Shown here in pieces: positions 1 to 13,261 of a stretch of 64,000 nt of DNA. The stretch comes from Heterobilharzia americana (taxonomy: Eukaryota; Platyhelminthes; Trematoda; Strigeidida; Schistosomatidae). The stretch's first letter is position 1, and the number at the start of each line of letters is the position of its first letter. Location: positions 160,679,276-160,743,275 of the forward strand of contig OX104127.1 in the NCBI GenBank assembly GCA_944470555.2. The letters are read 5' to 3'. The notes beneath the pieces are model-generated. The model made no database searches. It saw only the letters and a program-made list of their open reading frames with translations, and was not told the origin of the DNA. The position numbers and the translations under genes are program-made.

Positions 1-786
1 GCTGTAGTTCACGAAAGCCCATTCAGTTTTCTAAAAGTATTTGCCTGTTTTTATGCTAAACTGTTCTATTTCATGACTATGGGATCTGATGAGATTTCCC
101 TGAACACTTCAAACACAAATGAATAGGACTGATCAATTGGATCTACCTCACTCCCACCGGGTGATTTTGTTTCATACAAAATTCAAACCCATAAAAGCTT
201 GTGGCGAGTGCGGTAGCGTTGTCGAATATGCCACTGAGTCATGACAACCACTGCGTGTTAGGTATCGGCAATAATGAGGGATCCTCACAGGAGCTTATAT
301 AACGATAATGGCCGGTCAATTCGGTTTAATCAGCGATACAGATGTACGAGTTATATCATCTAAGAGGTTGATCAGAGGTTGATAGACCAATACCACTGAG
401 TTTTATTTTAAACAAAGGATTTCAGCAATCCTATTCACTTATAAGAGAACAGCGAATTCAATGTGAAAAAATTGCTTACGGCGATATTATCCTTTTCACC
501 GTTTAACTATAATTACTGCGCAGAAAAATGTCAATATTTTTTAGTCAATAGTTCCTAGTAATTTGCAGACATGAAAATGATATAAGAATGCAAACTATAT
601 CAGGACTATGAGAAAATATGAGTTGATATCATGAACATTGGAGTAAACCTTAGATACCTAAGTAGATTGTTATCTCATTAAAGTCTGTTTATTAGAAATG
701 TCATACAGTGAAGGAAGAGGATAACGTTTCGGATACAATTTATTATCCATAGTCATACCAAGATAACTACACTAATTTAAGACATC

Positions 787-790
<4 letters not shown>
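1..790. other. Intergenic DNA, no gene recognised
   Basis: I see no long open frame, splice-bounded coding block or recognisable repeat here. The sequence is AT-rich and looks unique. The stretch ends at a TA microsatellite. Confidence 0.5.

Positions 791-822
<32 letters not shown>
791..822. repeat. (AT)16 microsatellite
   Basis: An uninterrupted alternating AT tract of 32 bases directly flanks the minus-strand Sm-alpha-like remnant. Confidence 0.97.
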
Positions 823-826
<4 letters not shown>

Positions 827-832
827 GATGGG

Positions 833-1010
833 AAGTCGTCAGCAGTGGAATCCAGCCTACACATCTTGTCCTATTTTGGTCTTTTCAGCTGGGTCTATCT
901 GCTTCCCAGTGAGCGATGTTATTCCCGCTACGACTCAAACTTAGGAGTGATGGTTTGAAACGCTGGGGCGTTATCCATTAGATCATAGTTTCAGGATAAC
1001 CAGTCAATTC
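833..1010 (-). mobile_element. Decayed Sm-alpha-like hammerhead SINE
   Basis: Read on the minus strand this contains, in order, a tRNA-like A box (about 975-995), a B-box-like stretch ending GAGTCGTAG, and a ruined hammerhead region. The core CTGANGA is CTGAAAA and the conserved GAAA is lost, while the cleavage-strand motif GGATTCCACTG is kept (near 850). Sm-alpha is a known schistosome SINE-like repeat with a hammerhead ribozyme. This copy should be catalytically dead. It lies head-to-head with the plus-strand copy that follows. Confidence 0.6.
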
Positions 1011-1017
1011 TATTCAC

Positions 1018-1350
1018 TCAATGATAAAATAATACAAGCAACAACATTGAAACTATGCCCGTCGCACAAGAAGTGGTTGTTGTAACTCATTGGTTTAGTG
1101 GATAACGCTCTGGTGTTTGAAACGATCGGTCTTGAGTTAGAGTACCGCTAGGAACAACACCACTCACTGAGAGACAGGTACATCCGGCTGACGACTGCGA
1201 AATAGGACAAAACGCACCTCCTGGATTTCACTGCAGGCCACTGTCCATCATTGATAAATAAACGAAACACAGGCAGTATCGAGGCATCCGAACAGGAGCA
1301 AATATGCCAATACAGACCAATCAACTGGGTTCAACCAACAACTTGATAAT
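1018..1350 (+). mobile_element. Decayed Sm-alpha-like hammerhead SINE
   Basis: The 5' part contains CCCGTCGCACAAGAAGTGG, which recurs at 59.14 kb as CCCGTTGCACAAGAAGTGG. An A box and a degenerate B box follow. The hammerhead core CTGACGA is intact (1188-1194), but stem II is CTGC against GGAC and the GAAA box has become AAAA, so cleavage is not expected. The downstream body, with GAGGCATCCGAACAGGAGC, matches the 59.05-kb copy. Confidence 0.65.
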
Positions 1351-1389
1351 ACAAGTAACAACATTATTTACATGGTACTAATATCTTCG

Positions 1390-1860
1390 CCTTCATAAAA
1401 TGCGTAGAAAGATTCTCCATATATCCAGAACAGGTCATCAGTCATTCCTGTTGAATGTAGCAGGTGTGGCTTCGACTAACAAACATTCCCTTATCAATCT
1501 CTTTATACATTGCTTTAAGTTAATCTTAGGGATTTTCAACCTCTCCTATCCTACTGTGTGGTTGTATTTAACTGAATGCATAGATATGAACAAGATATCT
1601 TACACGGTGTTCATTTTACTAGCGTCTAACAATTTTAATGTACCTACTTTTCTGTATAATCGTAGCCTGATTGACCTCGTGAGTCAATTACTTCGACTCA
1701 TGTATTTGACCTCTCAATTGTTGCAAAAGATTTGTTCCATCAAATTATCCAGTTTAATTAAATCGATAGGATCTTTCTCAACTACACAGCTTATTTCTAA
1801 GTGAATTTGTGAGTTCAAATGCTACTTCAATTCCATCCAGCTTTATTGAAAATCCTACAT
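1390..1860 (-). mobile_element. Penelope-related fragment, decayed
   Basis: This block shares its order of short motifs with three other copies in the window (3.12-3.6, 12.54-13.12 and 44.03-44.71 kb). The better preserved 44-kb copy shows the entry into a GIY-YIG endonuclease domain, the C-terminal domain of Penelope-like elements. The copy here has stops in all frames. Edges are approximate because similarity fades gradually. Confidence 0.45.
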
Positions 1861-3089
1861 AATATCTGTGAAATGTTCTCCTTCTGTACTTCTCAATTCT
1901 CTCTTCACAGTATTCCCACAATCATGGCCAACATTATTATTTCTACTATGAACAACTGTGTTACTAATATTAGTCATATTCTGCTTACTATTCCTGAGGA
2001 AATTATCATTTGACTTGGGAGAGTGATTGTTGATGAGTAAGGTGTCTTCAATGTATGTGGTTTCTTGTTATAGATCTCCTGTTTGACTAGCAACCTTTCT
2101 CCTCATGATATTTTATCAAGCCAACTTTAACTGACATAGGGTGAGACGATTTCTAGGTTAATTCACGATTCGTGTGTGTAGGTTTTCTTTGGTCATTAGT
2201 ATCACAACTCACATCTTGTTTCCATTTCATTCTGCAGCTCAACATCTTTTCATTCGCCTTCACTGTTTTCTAATTCGTTGGTGAATTGAATTGTGTTGAC
2301 TACTGAATTTATATGTGTATGAAAACTATGTACGTGCTGCGGTGGATAATCGAGTAAGTGTTACTGTTCCACAGCGTAACAAATCTAATAAATTGTGTAA
2401 AGTGGAATTTCGAGGAATTGTTTATGTTTCAAGGATTACATGTAAGCGATCAGTGTTGATTCACTGCCACTTGTTATACGATTTTGGCGAACAGTAAAGA
2501 TAGAAAAGATTGCCAAGTTTACACATACCTCCTTCACGCATACGATCGAACTCCTATTTAGCTGATTAGCTGACAAACACAGATGTTTTCATCGAAATTG
2601 ATTCGATAATTTTTCAAGATCTATGCTTTCAAGATGTGTATATACGAATTAGTTAACAAGGAGGATGCAACCTAGGTGTTCAGTTCCAAGTTCGCCGTAA
2701 CAGCTGAAGTCTATCATTCCAACACAGCAGTATCGTGTAACTTATTCTAGTAGTTAGTTACAGTGCAAAACGTGACGGTTAGATGTCGAGCACTTCTGAT
2801 CACTGAATACTTCCATGCAGCGAAATACACCTATTTGATTATGTGAGAAGATGAAACATGATTGTAGTGGAGTAAATATTTTCTTTTCCATGTAGTCATT
2901 TACCATGGTGTACATTCGTGAATATGTATATATATATATATATTACAGTAGCCAGACGTTTGAAAAATTATATATATTCAGGTGTTAGAATATATCGAAT
3001 GATTAAAGGGAGTTAATGGGAACATATTTGGATTAGGAGTGGTAGAATAAACGATGGATTATATAATTCAATGAATAGTTGCATAATAC
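1861..3089. other. Mostly unassigned DNA with one short Penelope-tail match
   Basis: About 90 bases at 2330-2420 resemble the tail of the Penelope-related family (compare 44.63-44.70 kb, sharing GTTACTGT, TCTAATAAA and AAAGTGG in order). A short TA tract lies at about 2926-2942. I recognise nothing else. Confidence 0.4.
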
Positions 3090-3600
3090 AGGATGGAATC
3101 TATGACAGTCACGGTCTTGTGTTATCCATATTTCATTTCGTTACAATTTATGTGCCTTCTTCGTGAAATGCATAGTAAGATTCTGCATACATCTGAAACA
3201 GGTGCTCTCAGTCATTCATGTTTCATATTTTTAATGTTACTTCGACTAACAAAGATTCATTTATCAATCTGTGTCTTCATAGTGTTAGGTTAGGTCATGA
3301 ATTTTCACTCTCCCGAGATTTTTTCCGCATTTTATATCTTACCAGAATTTACCAATTTTAATCGATTTTTAAAGTTTTGTGTTCTAGTAGACTAATTGAC
3401 CTCATGAATTAACCATTTCGATTCATGTATTAGATTTTCTATATGCTGCAAGAAATTTGCTAAACTGAATTATTTTGCCGAATTGAATCAGTAGGATCTT
3501 TCAACCAACAAAGCTTGTTTTGATTCTATAACCAATCCCAGCCTTATTTAGAACATTTTGTAGAGCTTTCAAGGTGCTTACTAGTTATGGTGACTTAGAA
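3090..3600 (-). mobile_element. Penelope-related fragment, decayed
   Basis: This second copy of the 1.39-1.86 kb repeat has the same strand and motif order, including the region that in better copies encodes the linker before the GIY-YIG domain. Numerous stops and indels make it non-coding. It suggests a local duplication or two insertions of the same family about 1.7 kb apart. Confidence 0.45.
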
Positions 3601-4218
3601 GAGATGCTTTAAATTCTCTCACAACCCTGTCACCATTGTTACTGCCATCATTAGTATTACTAATACACATACAGACAATAAATTACGTCCAAACCATAAT
3701 CCTATATACAACACTCTTTTACTCTCTGATACATTTAATAGACAGACTCAAATGGAAGTGAAGTCAAGTATTAAGGAATTCATAATAAAGTGATTAGGCA
3801 CCTGGAGAAGATGATATCCTAGAATACAAATTGGTTCACTGAAGCGTTTACTGTTTTTGAAGAAAAGACGTTCAGTAATGAGTCACTTTTTTCATTGATT
3901 TCATTATCAACTTATACATTCACATATACATAATACATTAACATGATTTCGTTAAAGTGTTATTGAAAAGAATCCAGTTTTAACTATCAATTACCAAATT
4001 AAAAAAGATTACGTAATCCACAAAAAAACTAATGAGAAGAGGATTTCTCAAAACCAAAATAAAGTTGAGTTGTTGAGTTAAATAATATAATCAGGCTAAA
4101 TGAACTGATGAGTTCAATAAAGATTGAAAATTTTAACGGCAGAAGAAACTGTAGTGTAAGATGACTCGATATACTAACTAGGTGAGTATATGAGAGAAAT
4201 GATTTTGAGGACAAACTA
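3601..4218. other. Intergenic DNA, no gene recognised
   Basis: AT-rich sequence with no supported feature. It ends at the left target-site duplication of the next RTE copy. Confidence 0.5.
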
Positions 4219-5954
4219 TACTTATATATCATTATTATTATTTCTCCCTTAGGTTCCTAATGGAACATAGGGCTTCACTAGCACGTCTCCAGTGCACCCT
4301 GTTCTCTGAAATCTATTGAACCTAGTTTCACGACAGCCCATAACCTCTCATTCCTTCCTCACACCATCTCCTCCATCTCACACTCAACTCGAAGCTCGTC
4401 ATTTCCCACCTGGGTTCCACTCGAGCAACTGATCTGGTCTGGCCTGACGCCTCGTGTCACCAGTCCGCCTTCTCAGTGTATACTCAATCCATCTACAGTT
4501 CCTTCTCCTGCATAGTTGTTCAGCGATAGGTTCTCGCCTCGTTGGTTGGTTCGTTGTCAAACAGGCACAGTGAGTTCCTTGTTAATTATTCTCATTATCC
4601 TGGCCATCTGAGTTTCAGCAACGAGCCAGTGTAGGCAGTTGTTGACGAATGTGTGTAGTTGTTGGAAATGCCTTTCGTGACACACCAAGTCTCTCAACCA
4701 TCATACAAAAGCAGTGACCGACTAGAATGAGTTTGTGTTGAAAATCGGGATGTTGTTGACAGTTTATGAAGAGTGCAGTGCAGTAGATCTCCACATTGGT
4801 TTCAGATTGATGAAAGCCTGTCTTGCTGCCTTTCCAATCCTGGCTGCTTTGGCATCCTCGTGTATGGCACCACATGTGCGTATAGTTGAAACGATGCTGC
4901 CCAGCCAGATAGGTGTAGGTGAAAGAGGCTACTTCCTTTAAGTTTCTTACGTTCATGGTGATTGGAGCTTCTTGTTGTTGTTGTTGGTTGGTTGGGTATC
5001 TTCATCACCCCTATCTTCTCTACATTCACTTGAAGTCCCGTCTACACTGCCTTGCATCTCCTCGCTTCTTCTGTCATCTTGTCAGTTTTCGCCTATAGAT
5101 CTTCAAGTTTGTGTGACATTAGACGCAAGTTATCGTCGAAATCCAAATCCTGCAGGATCTCCACCCCCGGTGAAACAGATTATCCCCCTCTTCTCACTCC
5201 TCACTCTTTCTTGCATGATCCAGTCAAGTCGACCACAATCAGGAGTATCATGGGTGACAGTGGACAGCAACCTTGTTTTACTCCTGTATTCACTTCACTT
5301 CAAAGTGATCACTGAGCTTCCCATTGTGAATTACTTGATATGTGGCATCTTCATATAGTTGTTGAATGAGGTTGATAGAGGTTTGTGGTATTGTGTAGTG
5401 TTGATGCAGCTGCCTGTCAAATTACTTGTTGGTCAACGCTGTTGAAGTTGTTTTCAAATTCGATGAAGTTGAGGTGGTGTTGATTTTACTGACATTCTAT
5501 ACTGCGTTCTATGATGATGTGTAGTGTAGCGTTGCAATCCAACTCATCCTTTAGTCTCTTCAGCATGATGCGGCTTAATATTTTGCTTGGGATGGACATG
5601 AACATGCTTCCTCACCAGTTCTATCAAAGACCTTGATACCCCTTTTTCGAGAGTTCGACAAGATAGCCCTCCTTTCAATCTGCGAGTATCTTCCCTTTCT
5701 TGTAGACCTTCTGCAATAGCGGTGTGGTGTGAGCATATCCGCTGTTGTCTCTGCGTCTACTCTCAGTACTTCTGGTTGGATTCCATCTGGTCCTACTGCT
5801 TTCCCACATTTCAATAGCTTTATGGCGCTCAGGATTTTGACTCTTGTTGGAGGATTTGTGTTCACTGGTATTTCTGCGGCTGGACTGCAGTTGGTATTTC
5901 TGGCCGAGTTGCAAGTGGTGGTAATGGTCGATTCAAGAGCTACTTACATATCAT
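4219..5954 (-). mobile_element. RTE-clade (SR2-like) retrotransposon, 5'-truncated
   Basis: This 1.7-kb minus-strand non-LTR element keeps the reverse transcriptase, thumb and C-terminal region in several frames. The start of the RT fold reads KAVGPDGIQPEVL (near 5810), and the 3' end is an (ATT)n tract, typical of RTE tails. It is flanked by a 14-bp direct repeat with one mismatch: TACTTATATATCAT at 4219-4232 and TACTTACATATCAT at 5941-5954. That is a target-site duplication and puts the element proper at 4233-5940. The endonuclease domain is missing because of 5' truncation. Frameshifts and stops make it inactive. Confidence 0.88.
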
Positions 5955-8900
5955 GTCCATTGTAAATTGACTGACTGAGCAAACGTTTTTTGAATTTAGA
6001 GTTCAAGCTCCAAAATATTAATTGTAATGGCTTTCACACTTTATACAAGTCTAAATTAAACACCTTTCATGAGGTTTGTGTGAATTTTAATAGATAACTT
6101 GGAAACCATTTTTCTTATTTACTAGGTGATCAGAATTGATCGAATGTTACAAGCTAGAACTGAGAGGTTTTTCTGTGCCTTCCTTTTTTTCTATGACCAA
6201 ACTAGTATATATGTAAAAATATGTTTGTGAAACGAACTCTCAGTATAGCTCACTTATCATTTTAGTTAAAATTAGAAGTACATTCTACCATACAGTTCAA
6301 CTTTTACTCCTAAATTATTAACATAGCCAGCATAGCTTATCCTGCAGGAGATAGTTGACTGGTAAATGCACATCGAAGTGTTTAAGGCAGCTAACTTATC
6401 CCTTTGGCATAATTGAAGCCTTGGACAATTTGAGATAGTCTGAGTTTGGCATGTAACACAATCGATATCTTACTCATTCATTTTCCATCTTTTGATTTGT
6501 AGACTGCCTAGCCTCTTCGTTATCAAGCTCTACCGTTTATCAGTTTTCTTTCACTGTTAAATATATAAGTACATTCTGCGTACTTCTTGAGTCGTTGGGT
6601 CACTTTTTTCCTTCCATATTCTTGTGGTTAACGCTAAACTCACGCTATTCTACATGCCCCCTGCAACAACCTACCTACCTACCTGCCTACCTACAGGCAA
6701 GATGAAAATATTTCAACAGCTGATCGTTTCAGGCAGCATAGGAAGCCTTTCTCAATGAACATATCTGAAGGTTTCTCAATGCTTCCATGAATTTGTTTGC
6801 TTGGAACTTTAACTTCATAAAACCATGGATTTTCAGGAACCATAGAAGTAGAATGGTAGCCTGTTATGTATTTCATGCCTTTTCAATTGAAACGCTCAGG
6901 AAATTGGTTTTCAGTCCATTTTCTCAATGCTTGTCCATTTCATAACTTTATAGTTATAATTCTACCTTGACTGTTACTTATAACCAGCTTCATGTTGTAT
7001 AGTCCTGAGCGCTAACCGAATTCTACAAATCATTTTGCAGTATGGCCAACAAGCTAGATGACTCGCCATTGCAGTGCACTCTGATGGATGTTGGTTGGTT
7101 GGAGGTAATCGACAGGAAGATGTGGACATAGGTTTTGTGCTCTTTGGCACTTGTCAGGATGATGTATCTGCAGCTTCGAGGAAACTGACAACTCCTTTGA
7201 GATTGAAACCCTCATCACAGAGGACATCACTTCCCTCGAAGTTGCACATACCCCTTGCTGACAAATGTCAACAAGCGTGGAACCTAGAGACACGTCTATC
7301 TGCAGATTGCTTTCAAATTACTGACTATCGCTTACTGATTAAAAAGTGACTGTAATTTTAGGTAGACTGTCGAACTGAAGACTTCTTTGGCCATCGTATG
7401 ACATGCTTCTATGTTGTGAACTCCTGAAATAGTCACGTGCGAATTAAGCCAGCTAGCCCAATTTGAATTCATCACTCATACACCGTGATAAATCCACTTA
7501 TCTATGCTTCTGTCCCTTACAGACCGGCATGTGACTGAAGGAACCAAGGCATCTTGACTAGGCGTATGAAATGGCATACAGGTTAATCAGAATATCCTCA
7601 TTACATCGCATCATACATTGGAAGTGAAGTTCAAGAAATCCTACCTCTGTGGAAAATAACATCCAAATCCTCCATCATCTGTGAATCCAACAACACAGCA
7701 CTTAAGATTAGTGTTGAAATAAATGAAAGATAATCATAAAATGCCTGATGATAAAACAGGAGTGACAAGATCACTGTAGGAAAATGTCAATATTCCACTC
7801 TATTCGACTTCTCCAACATTCAGTAACTAGCTAGCTGTACAAGAATTGTTGAACTTTAAGGTGGAAGTGATTTATAGGAATGAAGGAGCTTTGAAATAAT
7901 AACGTCATACAAACCGTAGACGTGTTTCCGAATTCTCGACATTCAACTTCAGAGTTATATTAAGGTTTGAGGTGAATGGGATTTGGATTAATTTAATACG
8001 GATCACCCTCTACTCATAGCTTGTTTTCAAGTTATGTTTCATAGTCAATTGAAGTTAGGTAGAGAAGTCTTCAATAGTTATCTTGTTAACAGTTTGTCTA
8101 TTGTCAACAGTGCACTGTGACAGCACGGGGCTCATTGCAGAAATGTTAAGTTCCTAAGTGTGCAAGTCATTATATTGGCTGGTGCAATGTAATTTTCTGG
8201 TGTTCGGAGATCGTTATCAACTGAAACACGTTGTGACATTTGAGTTGCTGATTGATAATCGTCTAAAGAGTACGAAGACGCTTTAGGCTACATACCGGTG
8301 AATATAGGATGAAGAATTTTTTCCCACAGGCATGAAACTATTTTCTTTGTTCATAAGAATAAGACTAGAATATGATGAATAAGTATTCAATAGAGTGACA
8401 AGAAATTCCTTAAAAGAGTAAAGATAATCATTCATGGTAAAGTTCCAGAACAGTCTTCAATCCTCAATCAATCTAGTCGAAATTGATACAACACATCGGA
8501 ATCATCTACATAACATGGATGACTGAAAAAACTCAACAGTCATATTTGGACAAGATATGTTAAAGTGTGAAGAGTGTATTCAAATCTGTGCCAGACAGAT
8601 AATTCAATGTCCAATAATGATTGTTTCTTTCATTCAGTGTTGAATTTTGCTGAATTTGACTGTAGTCAATGTGAAATATGTGATCATCTTGTCTGATGCT
8701 GGTTGTCACTGGCCAGAAGTTGAGTGTGAGAAGATGTAGTGGTAAATTCACACGTTGAATGTATTACTACTCCAGAGGATAGGCTGAACAAGCAATTGAA
8801 ACTGCGTTAAATACTTAGACAACTAACAATGTGTGTCATTCGAATTTATTTCAAATCATCCACTGATATAAATGAATGGTTGAATATGGTTGTGTTGTTT

Positions 8901-11280
8901 GATGGTGTGCGATGCCTACAAACTGAAGAGATTTGAAGTTTCTATCCAAGGCAGGGATATTTTGATGTGTTCTGACAAATAGAAACGAGTCATTCATCTG
9001 TCATACACTAGCATACTTAGTTCCCATTTCAGTAGTAGGTGTTTCTGGAAAGTTTCACAGTGTTTATTTATCTGAGTATAGATTACTGTAGAAGAGGAAA
9101 TGGATGAGTATTGAGCTATACACGTTGACTAGAAGTTGTATACTGTTGTAGACAGTTGAGTGTTTCAGTTATTGATGATATTGGTATCTCGATTTTTAAA
9201 CTGTCAGATGTTTTTAATGTTACTCCACTGGAATCTCAAATTCGATTTGTCAAAGTGTCGGTTTAGTGCTGATAAAATTCCTTCGACTATTTTGTGACCA
9301 ATCAGTGTATCAAATCCACTGTTGTGGAAGGACCATCGATGTCTGAATAAGTCAGTGTTAACGTTCATGGATGTTGGACTAGTTGATGTGGGTTCAAGTT
9401 GCTGAAGAGACATGATTTTCTGTGGAGTTGTAATTGCATCCTACTAAAGAATTCCAGCAACTGAGAAAGCTGGTGATCACCTCTGAACAGTTAGTATATG
9501 CATAGATATAAATGCAAATCTACTGGATAAATATTGTGGGGAAATCGCAAGATGTGATTATTCAAATGAGATCTGCGAACTACTACTTCAATAAGATATT
9601 CTTTTGAGTCAGCATGTTTTGTGTTGTCGGTAAGTTTATGCCTGCAACATTTTACCTTGAAACACTAAACTTCATCAATCACTGCATGTTTTTTTGTATG
9701 ACACTTTCATTCATAGCAAGAGAAAGGTGTACTCGCATCTGTGACGACACTTGTGAACACTGGACGACTCGAAATAGTTCAAAGGTTGTTGAGATCCTTT
9801 CTATTATGAACCACTGACAGATAGGAGTGTTTCAACTGCCAACTAAACCTACCAATATACACGCTGCACTGACTGCTGGTTTAATCTATTCCAAGATCTG
9901 TAAACACAACATTATCTGCCTCTACTCTTTCAAGTAGATGAGAGTGAATTGCCACATGAAACATATGAGTTAAGCATAGATGTTTGCAAGACAATAACAC
10001 TTTCAGTTTATTTGTATACATTAGTCAAACACTGACTGAATGATCAAAAATGTGGGATGAAAGTTTTGGTTTCTCTCTACAACAGAAGATGGCGAGAGAG
10101 ACTACTTGTGCTGAAGTGCTCAATGTTTTTGAAGTTTGATAAACTTCTAAATTATGGAAGAGAATCTGACTGTCTAATATTTTGTTTTCAAGAGACCCAA
10201 GTCACCTATGATACATCGATGTGTCGTCTTTGACGATTATTCTATCAACCTGGGATTTTAGAATGTTCTGCTGAATGCTCACACAACCATAACTATAATC
10301 TATCAGCCATACATCTCTGACCATCAATTTTCGCCCGATGATCACGAATTTCTCCTGTAACAGATGGTTGAAACTCTCTTCACCTGCTTGTTCGAAGTTC
10401 ACATTCGATTCTTGTCTTCAAATCAGTGGAGTCGTCGACATGATGGCTGATAACCCTGTCAACGGCAATAGCTCATTTTCCTATTGTCTCTGGATTCCGG
10501 TCGAGGTGACCCTACTGATGCACTTGAGTAAGTGGATAAGGTTAATCCATAGTACATTGCAGAAAACTTTATACTTTCGGAGGAGTTGACATGAAGAATT
10601 TCCTACTCAATATTCAACACTCAATGACTATTTAGTTATTGTTGATGTTATAATGTTATAATGGTGTAAGACCTTAACCAGGATCTTCACATCATGCAGC
10701 TAATCTGTTAGCATTCTAACCTTGATTCGAAATCTAATGGTCCAGATTTCTTTATTTCTGTAAATTCACGATACTGTGTAAACAGTATCCAATTCCATCA
10801 GCGGGTGACCTGCTTAGCCTCAAAGAGTATTTCTGATAGAGTAGAGGGGACATTCCATTAGGAAGTCCTGTACCAGAAAGAAAGCAATATCCAGTACTCT
10901 CAGGTGTTCACTACTTCTCGAAATCCCATTGGATACGGATACTTGAATACAATATTCAGAGTGAATAAACTATGCCTAGTAGTAAATGAGCACATAACAA
11001 TGACTAAAATCACATGTCAGCTGACTTGAGGGCCTTGTTGTCTGCTTCCCAACCAAATTAATCCACTAAAACAAAGGTTGGAACCTACTGTTAAGTACAG
11101 CTTCGAAGCTTCGAATCCTGTAAGTTTTCATTCAAAAACTAGAATGATACAGAAACATACTTTAAAATGATTAGAAATGAAATTTGTGGAAATTAAACAT
11201 GAAGAGACAAATGTAAATCTCCTTTGATTGAAACACAAAGGATGCGAGTGAAACTCACTTGAAAACTAGTTTTTCCTAAT
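5955..11280. other. 5.3 kb without a recognised gene
   Basis: I find no convincing coding block. A stretch at about 7030-7350 has higher GC and overlapping open frames on both strands, which suggests an old repeat, but I cannot assign it. A short CCTA/CCTG run lies at about 6670-6695. The rest looks like unique AT-rich DNA. Confidence 0.45.
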
Positions 11281-11284
11281 TAGT

Positions 11285-11640
11285 GCTCACCAAATGGAAT
11301 GAATCTAGTGTCCATAGGTGATTAGCTTCAACAGGTGGTTCCCGAAGTTTCAGTGACAAGTCGTGACCAATAGAATGAGCCAGATGGAACATGAGGACAG
11401 TTACTGAATGACGACATTAGATGTAGGTCATGGTGTATCGTGAACCGACAGATGTAGGAAATATGAACCGTTGGATTCTGATCCAGTGACTCAATACTAA
11501 CCTGCTTACCACCGAGCTGAAAGGTGTTGGATTCGATACGTGGCGGTGTGCAGTCATGAGTCCTTACAGGTATCCAGTGCTCCTAGGCTTCTAATGGTTC
11601 TCTAAGTGATGTCATTCCTTGATCAATACAAACCTAAACT
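11285..11640 (+). mobile_element. HH-B SINE-like repeat, ribozyme degraded
   Basis: This belongs to the same family as the copies at 22.3, 24.3, 45.1, 53.6 and 63.85 kb. The body includes CAAGTCGTGACC, the pre-tRNA segment with TTGGATTCTGATCCAGTG and a tRNA-like head. Where other copies have a hammerhead, here only CATGAGTCC and TATCCAGTGCTCC survive; the CTGANGA and GAAA boxes are deleted. The 3' end is the family sequence around TGATGTCA. Confidence 0.6.
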
Positions 11641-12535
11641 AGTGATCTGATGTAATATGAAAAACATCAGTCTTATTCCGTTTTTCCACTATTATATACA
11701 ACATAAATCACCAGTGTATTTAATATTGAACAGATGATATATTCAACAAATTATCTTATCTCCCCTAAACATTCATAATCATATCAACTGATTCAACTTC
11801 TTTAATTAGCATCTGGCATAGTTTAGTTGATTTCTGAGAGATATGTCAATTCAAAAAACCCTCACATTTCGACGTTGTGTGAATATTTAAACAAAACTTC
11901 ACGAGAAAACATACCGAAATATTCTACATTATGAAAAGTTGAATATGCTTAATTTACTACTATTATAGGAACTATTCCTTTATCTCAAAACAAACAGTAA
12001 TCAATCATAATTATATAGATTTTATATGAAATTAAAACAAATGCCTTACATATATTAGAGAATCTGTAAACTGAGCTAAGTATACATTCCATATCATTGA
12101 TGGAAAGTCATGTGTAGAAGAAACCCACAAGAATATACCGGAGAAGCATAGCTCACTTACCATATGATAGTTGGTACACAACATCACTCAGTGTCATATA
12201 CTCCATGATGATTAGAAATATCATCGAGTTTTTATATCAAGTAAGAATTTGTAGTCAAATGGATATGATGAACTTTTACACTAATGAGCCATCCACACTT
12301 TTCAAAATACTGATCATATTGGATAGAATGTAGAAGGAATATCTTTGCCAAACAAACTATAGTGTTGATTATTCGATAAACATGAAATATATGTGATGGG
12401 AATGTAGAAGTTAAAAACATGGGCATTGTGATCGATTTCTTCGCTCACATTGTTTGTTTTACTAAATGTCTAAATGGGAATTTTCGCATTACTGAAATCC
12501 CATTTTAGTTTGTTTCTTAAAAATGTCACACACAG
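11641..12535. other. Intergenic DNA, no gene recognised
   Basis: AT-rich sequence with no supported feature on either strand. Confidence 0.5.
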
Positions 12536-12539
12536 TGAA

Positions 12540-13260
12540 GGAGGAACAGTATCATTTATTTATATTCATATCAAGTAACTAACTCCACAACTTGAAGACA
12601 GAGTTTATATTATTCCCAATTTTCTCTCCTTCTCTGTGATGACAAGGCTATTAGAATCTTCCATCTACCTCCGACAGGCACAGAATCATTCCTGTCACTG
12701 AATGTATTTGGTGTTGATTCGATACACAAGGATTCAGTCGGTTATCAGTCTCTCGATCCCTCCAACCAACTAAGTTATGCTGTCACTGTATCCCACCCTA
12801 CTGTGTAATTGCGTACACAGCTATAGCTAAGCTTTTCTCTAAATTTCTTATCCTATTAGGATCTACTAATCTTCATTTGGATAAGCTTTTGTGCTTCGTC
12901 ATTCTAATCGACACTAGATGACTACTTTCATCTATGTTATTGACCTCGCAAACATTGCAAGGGATTTGTTATACCAGATTAATTTCCTTAATTGTATCGA
13001 TAGAATATTTTAACCTACAAAGCTTGTTTCTAAGTGAGTTTGTTGGTTTAAATACCAGCCTCTTTAATCCCAGCCAGTCAGCTTCATTGAGAATTCTTCT
13101 GAATGCTTCTGAGGTGCCTCCTGTCATCACAGAGAGAAAATTAGGAATATATAAACTCTGTCTCGAAGTTGTGAAGTTAGTTACTTGATATGAATATTGA
13201 CAATAATATATGTCCGATACGGTTTCACTGTGTAACATTCCCAACAAATAAACTAAAATG
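12540..13260 (-). mobile_element. Penelope-like fragment with inverted tail copy
   Basis: Read on the minus strand from about 13120, this encodes a broken stretch ending KLCRLKYSIDTIKEINLV, the linker that in the 44-kb copy runs directly into a GIY-YIG endonuclease. The rest, down to 12540, is stop-ridden. The family tail appears at both ends in opposite orientation: 12540-12645 is the reverse complement of about 13125-13235, sharing GATATGAATAT and AAATTAGGAATATATAAA-type motifs. Penelope-like elements are known for complex terminal and inverted arrangements, which fits. Confidence 0.55.
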
Positions 13261-13261
13261 T

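Noticed and set aside
4972..5358. 128-codon open frame on the plus strand
   Set aside because: Antisense shadow of the minus-strand RTE copy; the sense strand explains the sequence.
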